A stretch of 64,000 bases of DNA from Pelosinus sp. GTDB taxonomy: Bacteria > Bacillota > Negativicutes > DSM-13327. A program made the position numbers and the translations under genes. Of this stretch, positions 62,798 to 64,000 are shown in pieces. Position 1 is the stretch's first letter. The number at the start of each line of letters is the position of its first letter. The notes under the pieces were generated by a model that was not told the origin of the DNA, did no database searches, and was given only the letters and a program-made list of their open reading frames with translations. Location of the stretch: the NCBI GenBank assembly GCA_029239675.1, contig JARBUM010000011.1, positions 1 through 64,000 on the forward strand, in the 5' to 3' direction.

Positions 62798-62976
62798 AAC
62801 GCTTCGCGTCCTTTAAAAAATATCAGAAATAATCGAACCACAAAGACGCAAAGGGATTCTTTTTATATCTTTTTGTGTTTTCCTTTGCGGAATCAGAAAG
62901 TATAACACTTTCTTGATTCCAAGTAAGAGCGACTAAGGCCTTTGCCTGCATCTGAGGACTTGGCACAAGCCAAGTC
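62798..62976. repeat. half AACCACAAAG repeat fused to a 96-bp unit
   Basis: Starts with the AACGCTTCGC flank and GAACCACAAAGACGCAAAGG, then at 62881-62976 carries the unit that looks identical to 31518-31613. The right arm of the AACCACAAAG repeat, present in other copies, is missing here. Confidence 0.8.
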
Positions 62977-63045
62977 ATGCTGAATACACCAGCAATTCCT
63001 AACCTTCAGTTTTCTGATCGGCTTTAATGCTTATAAGTTTATTTC

Positions 63046-63167
63046 CGATGACCAAATTGCTCTAAGACTCCCATCTTCTATAAGTGGGAGTTAAGAGCAA
63101 CTAAGTCCCTGGATAAGTGCGACTTGAGTCAGTGGAGTTTAAACTCCACTGACTCAAGTCTTCTTTA

Positions 63168-63168
<1 letters not shown>
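63046..63168. repeat. about 123-bp repeat, inverted copy of 31682-31805
   Basis: Contains two perfect or near-perfect hairpins: GCTCTAAGACTCCCA...TGGGAGTTAAGAGC at 63059-63098 and a 40-bp palindrome at 63121-63160. The second lies 7 bp from the metY stop and may act as its terminator or 3' stabiliser. Confidence 0.8.

Positions 63169-64000
<832 letters not shown>

Overview
The window looks like a chromosome segment from an anaerobic, low-GC, diderm Firmicute of the Sporomusaceae type (Negativicutes; a Pelosinus-like organism is my best guess). The reasons are the oxygen-sensitive glycyl-radical and radical-SAM enzymes, clostridial-type lysine fermentation, sporulation-kinase-like orphan histidine kinases, strong AGGAGG ribosome binding sites and AT-rich intergenic DNA. 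Assignments are from reading only; no database search was run. I saw no tRNA, rRNA, CRISPR array, transposase or prophage.

Layout. 1-5.1 kb: an orphan PAS histidine kinase, then pflB-pflA, with a heavily layered control region (ZTP/'pfl' riboswitch with terminator, then a second promoter with an Fnr-type palindrome and a Fur box). 5.2-15.8 kb: mostly minus-strand housekeeping and accessory genes (pepT, a QueG-like protein, a diguanylate cyclase, a hemolysin-III protein, hrpB, a DUF2157 membrane protein, an unusual Cys-rich Fe-S protein with an HTH-like N-terminus). 16-23 kb: a chemosensory operon cheA-cheW-mcp-cheR-cheB without cheY. 23.4-27.8 kb: msrA, mutY, a HAD phosphatase and two nitroreductases. 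27.9-31.2 kb: a probable Mg2+ uptake operon, in which two M-box riboswitches in series control a 33-codon ORF, a membrane-free MgtE-N/CBS protein and an Nramp-related transporter. 31.4-36.9 kb: repeats, two EamA exporters, an aminotransferase and a MocR regulator.

37-49 kb: a complete-looking lysine fermentation locus in two minus-strand operons. Operon A is lysP-kamA-ctfA-ctfB. Operon B is kdd, a P-loop gene, a sigma-54 activator, kamD, kamE, kal and kce. Each begins with a GG-N10-GC sigma-54 promoter preceded by copies of a TGCCCAAAATTTGGCA-like palindrome, the nearest centred about 98 bp upstream of the predicted start in both. The activator gene inside operon B probably drives both. Lysine would be imported (LysP), rearranged (KamA, KamDE), oxidised (Kdd), cleaved with acetyl-CoA (Kce), deaminated (Kal) and finished by CoA transfer (CtfAB).

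49-51.5 kb: a NusG-domain-II membrane protein and a divergent LysR/YeiH-type pair. 51.7-57.4 kb: a probable trans-4-hydroxyproline dehydratase cluster (XRE-cupin regulator, activase, HypD-like enzyme, AldA-like dehydrogenase). 57.6-64 kb: a second orphan PAS kinase, a sulfonate-type ABC transporter, a QueG-like Fe-S protein and the 3' part of a MetY-type sulfhydrylase. Intergenic spaces carry at least two families of dispersed palindromic repeats, one apparently nested inside the other.
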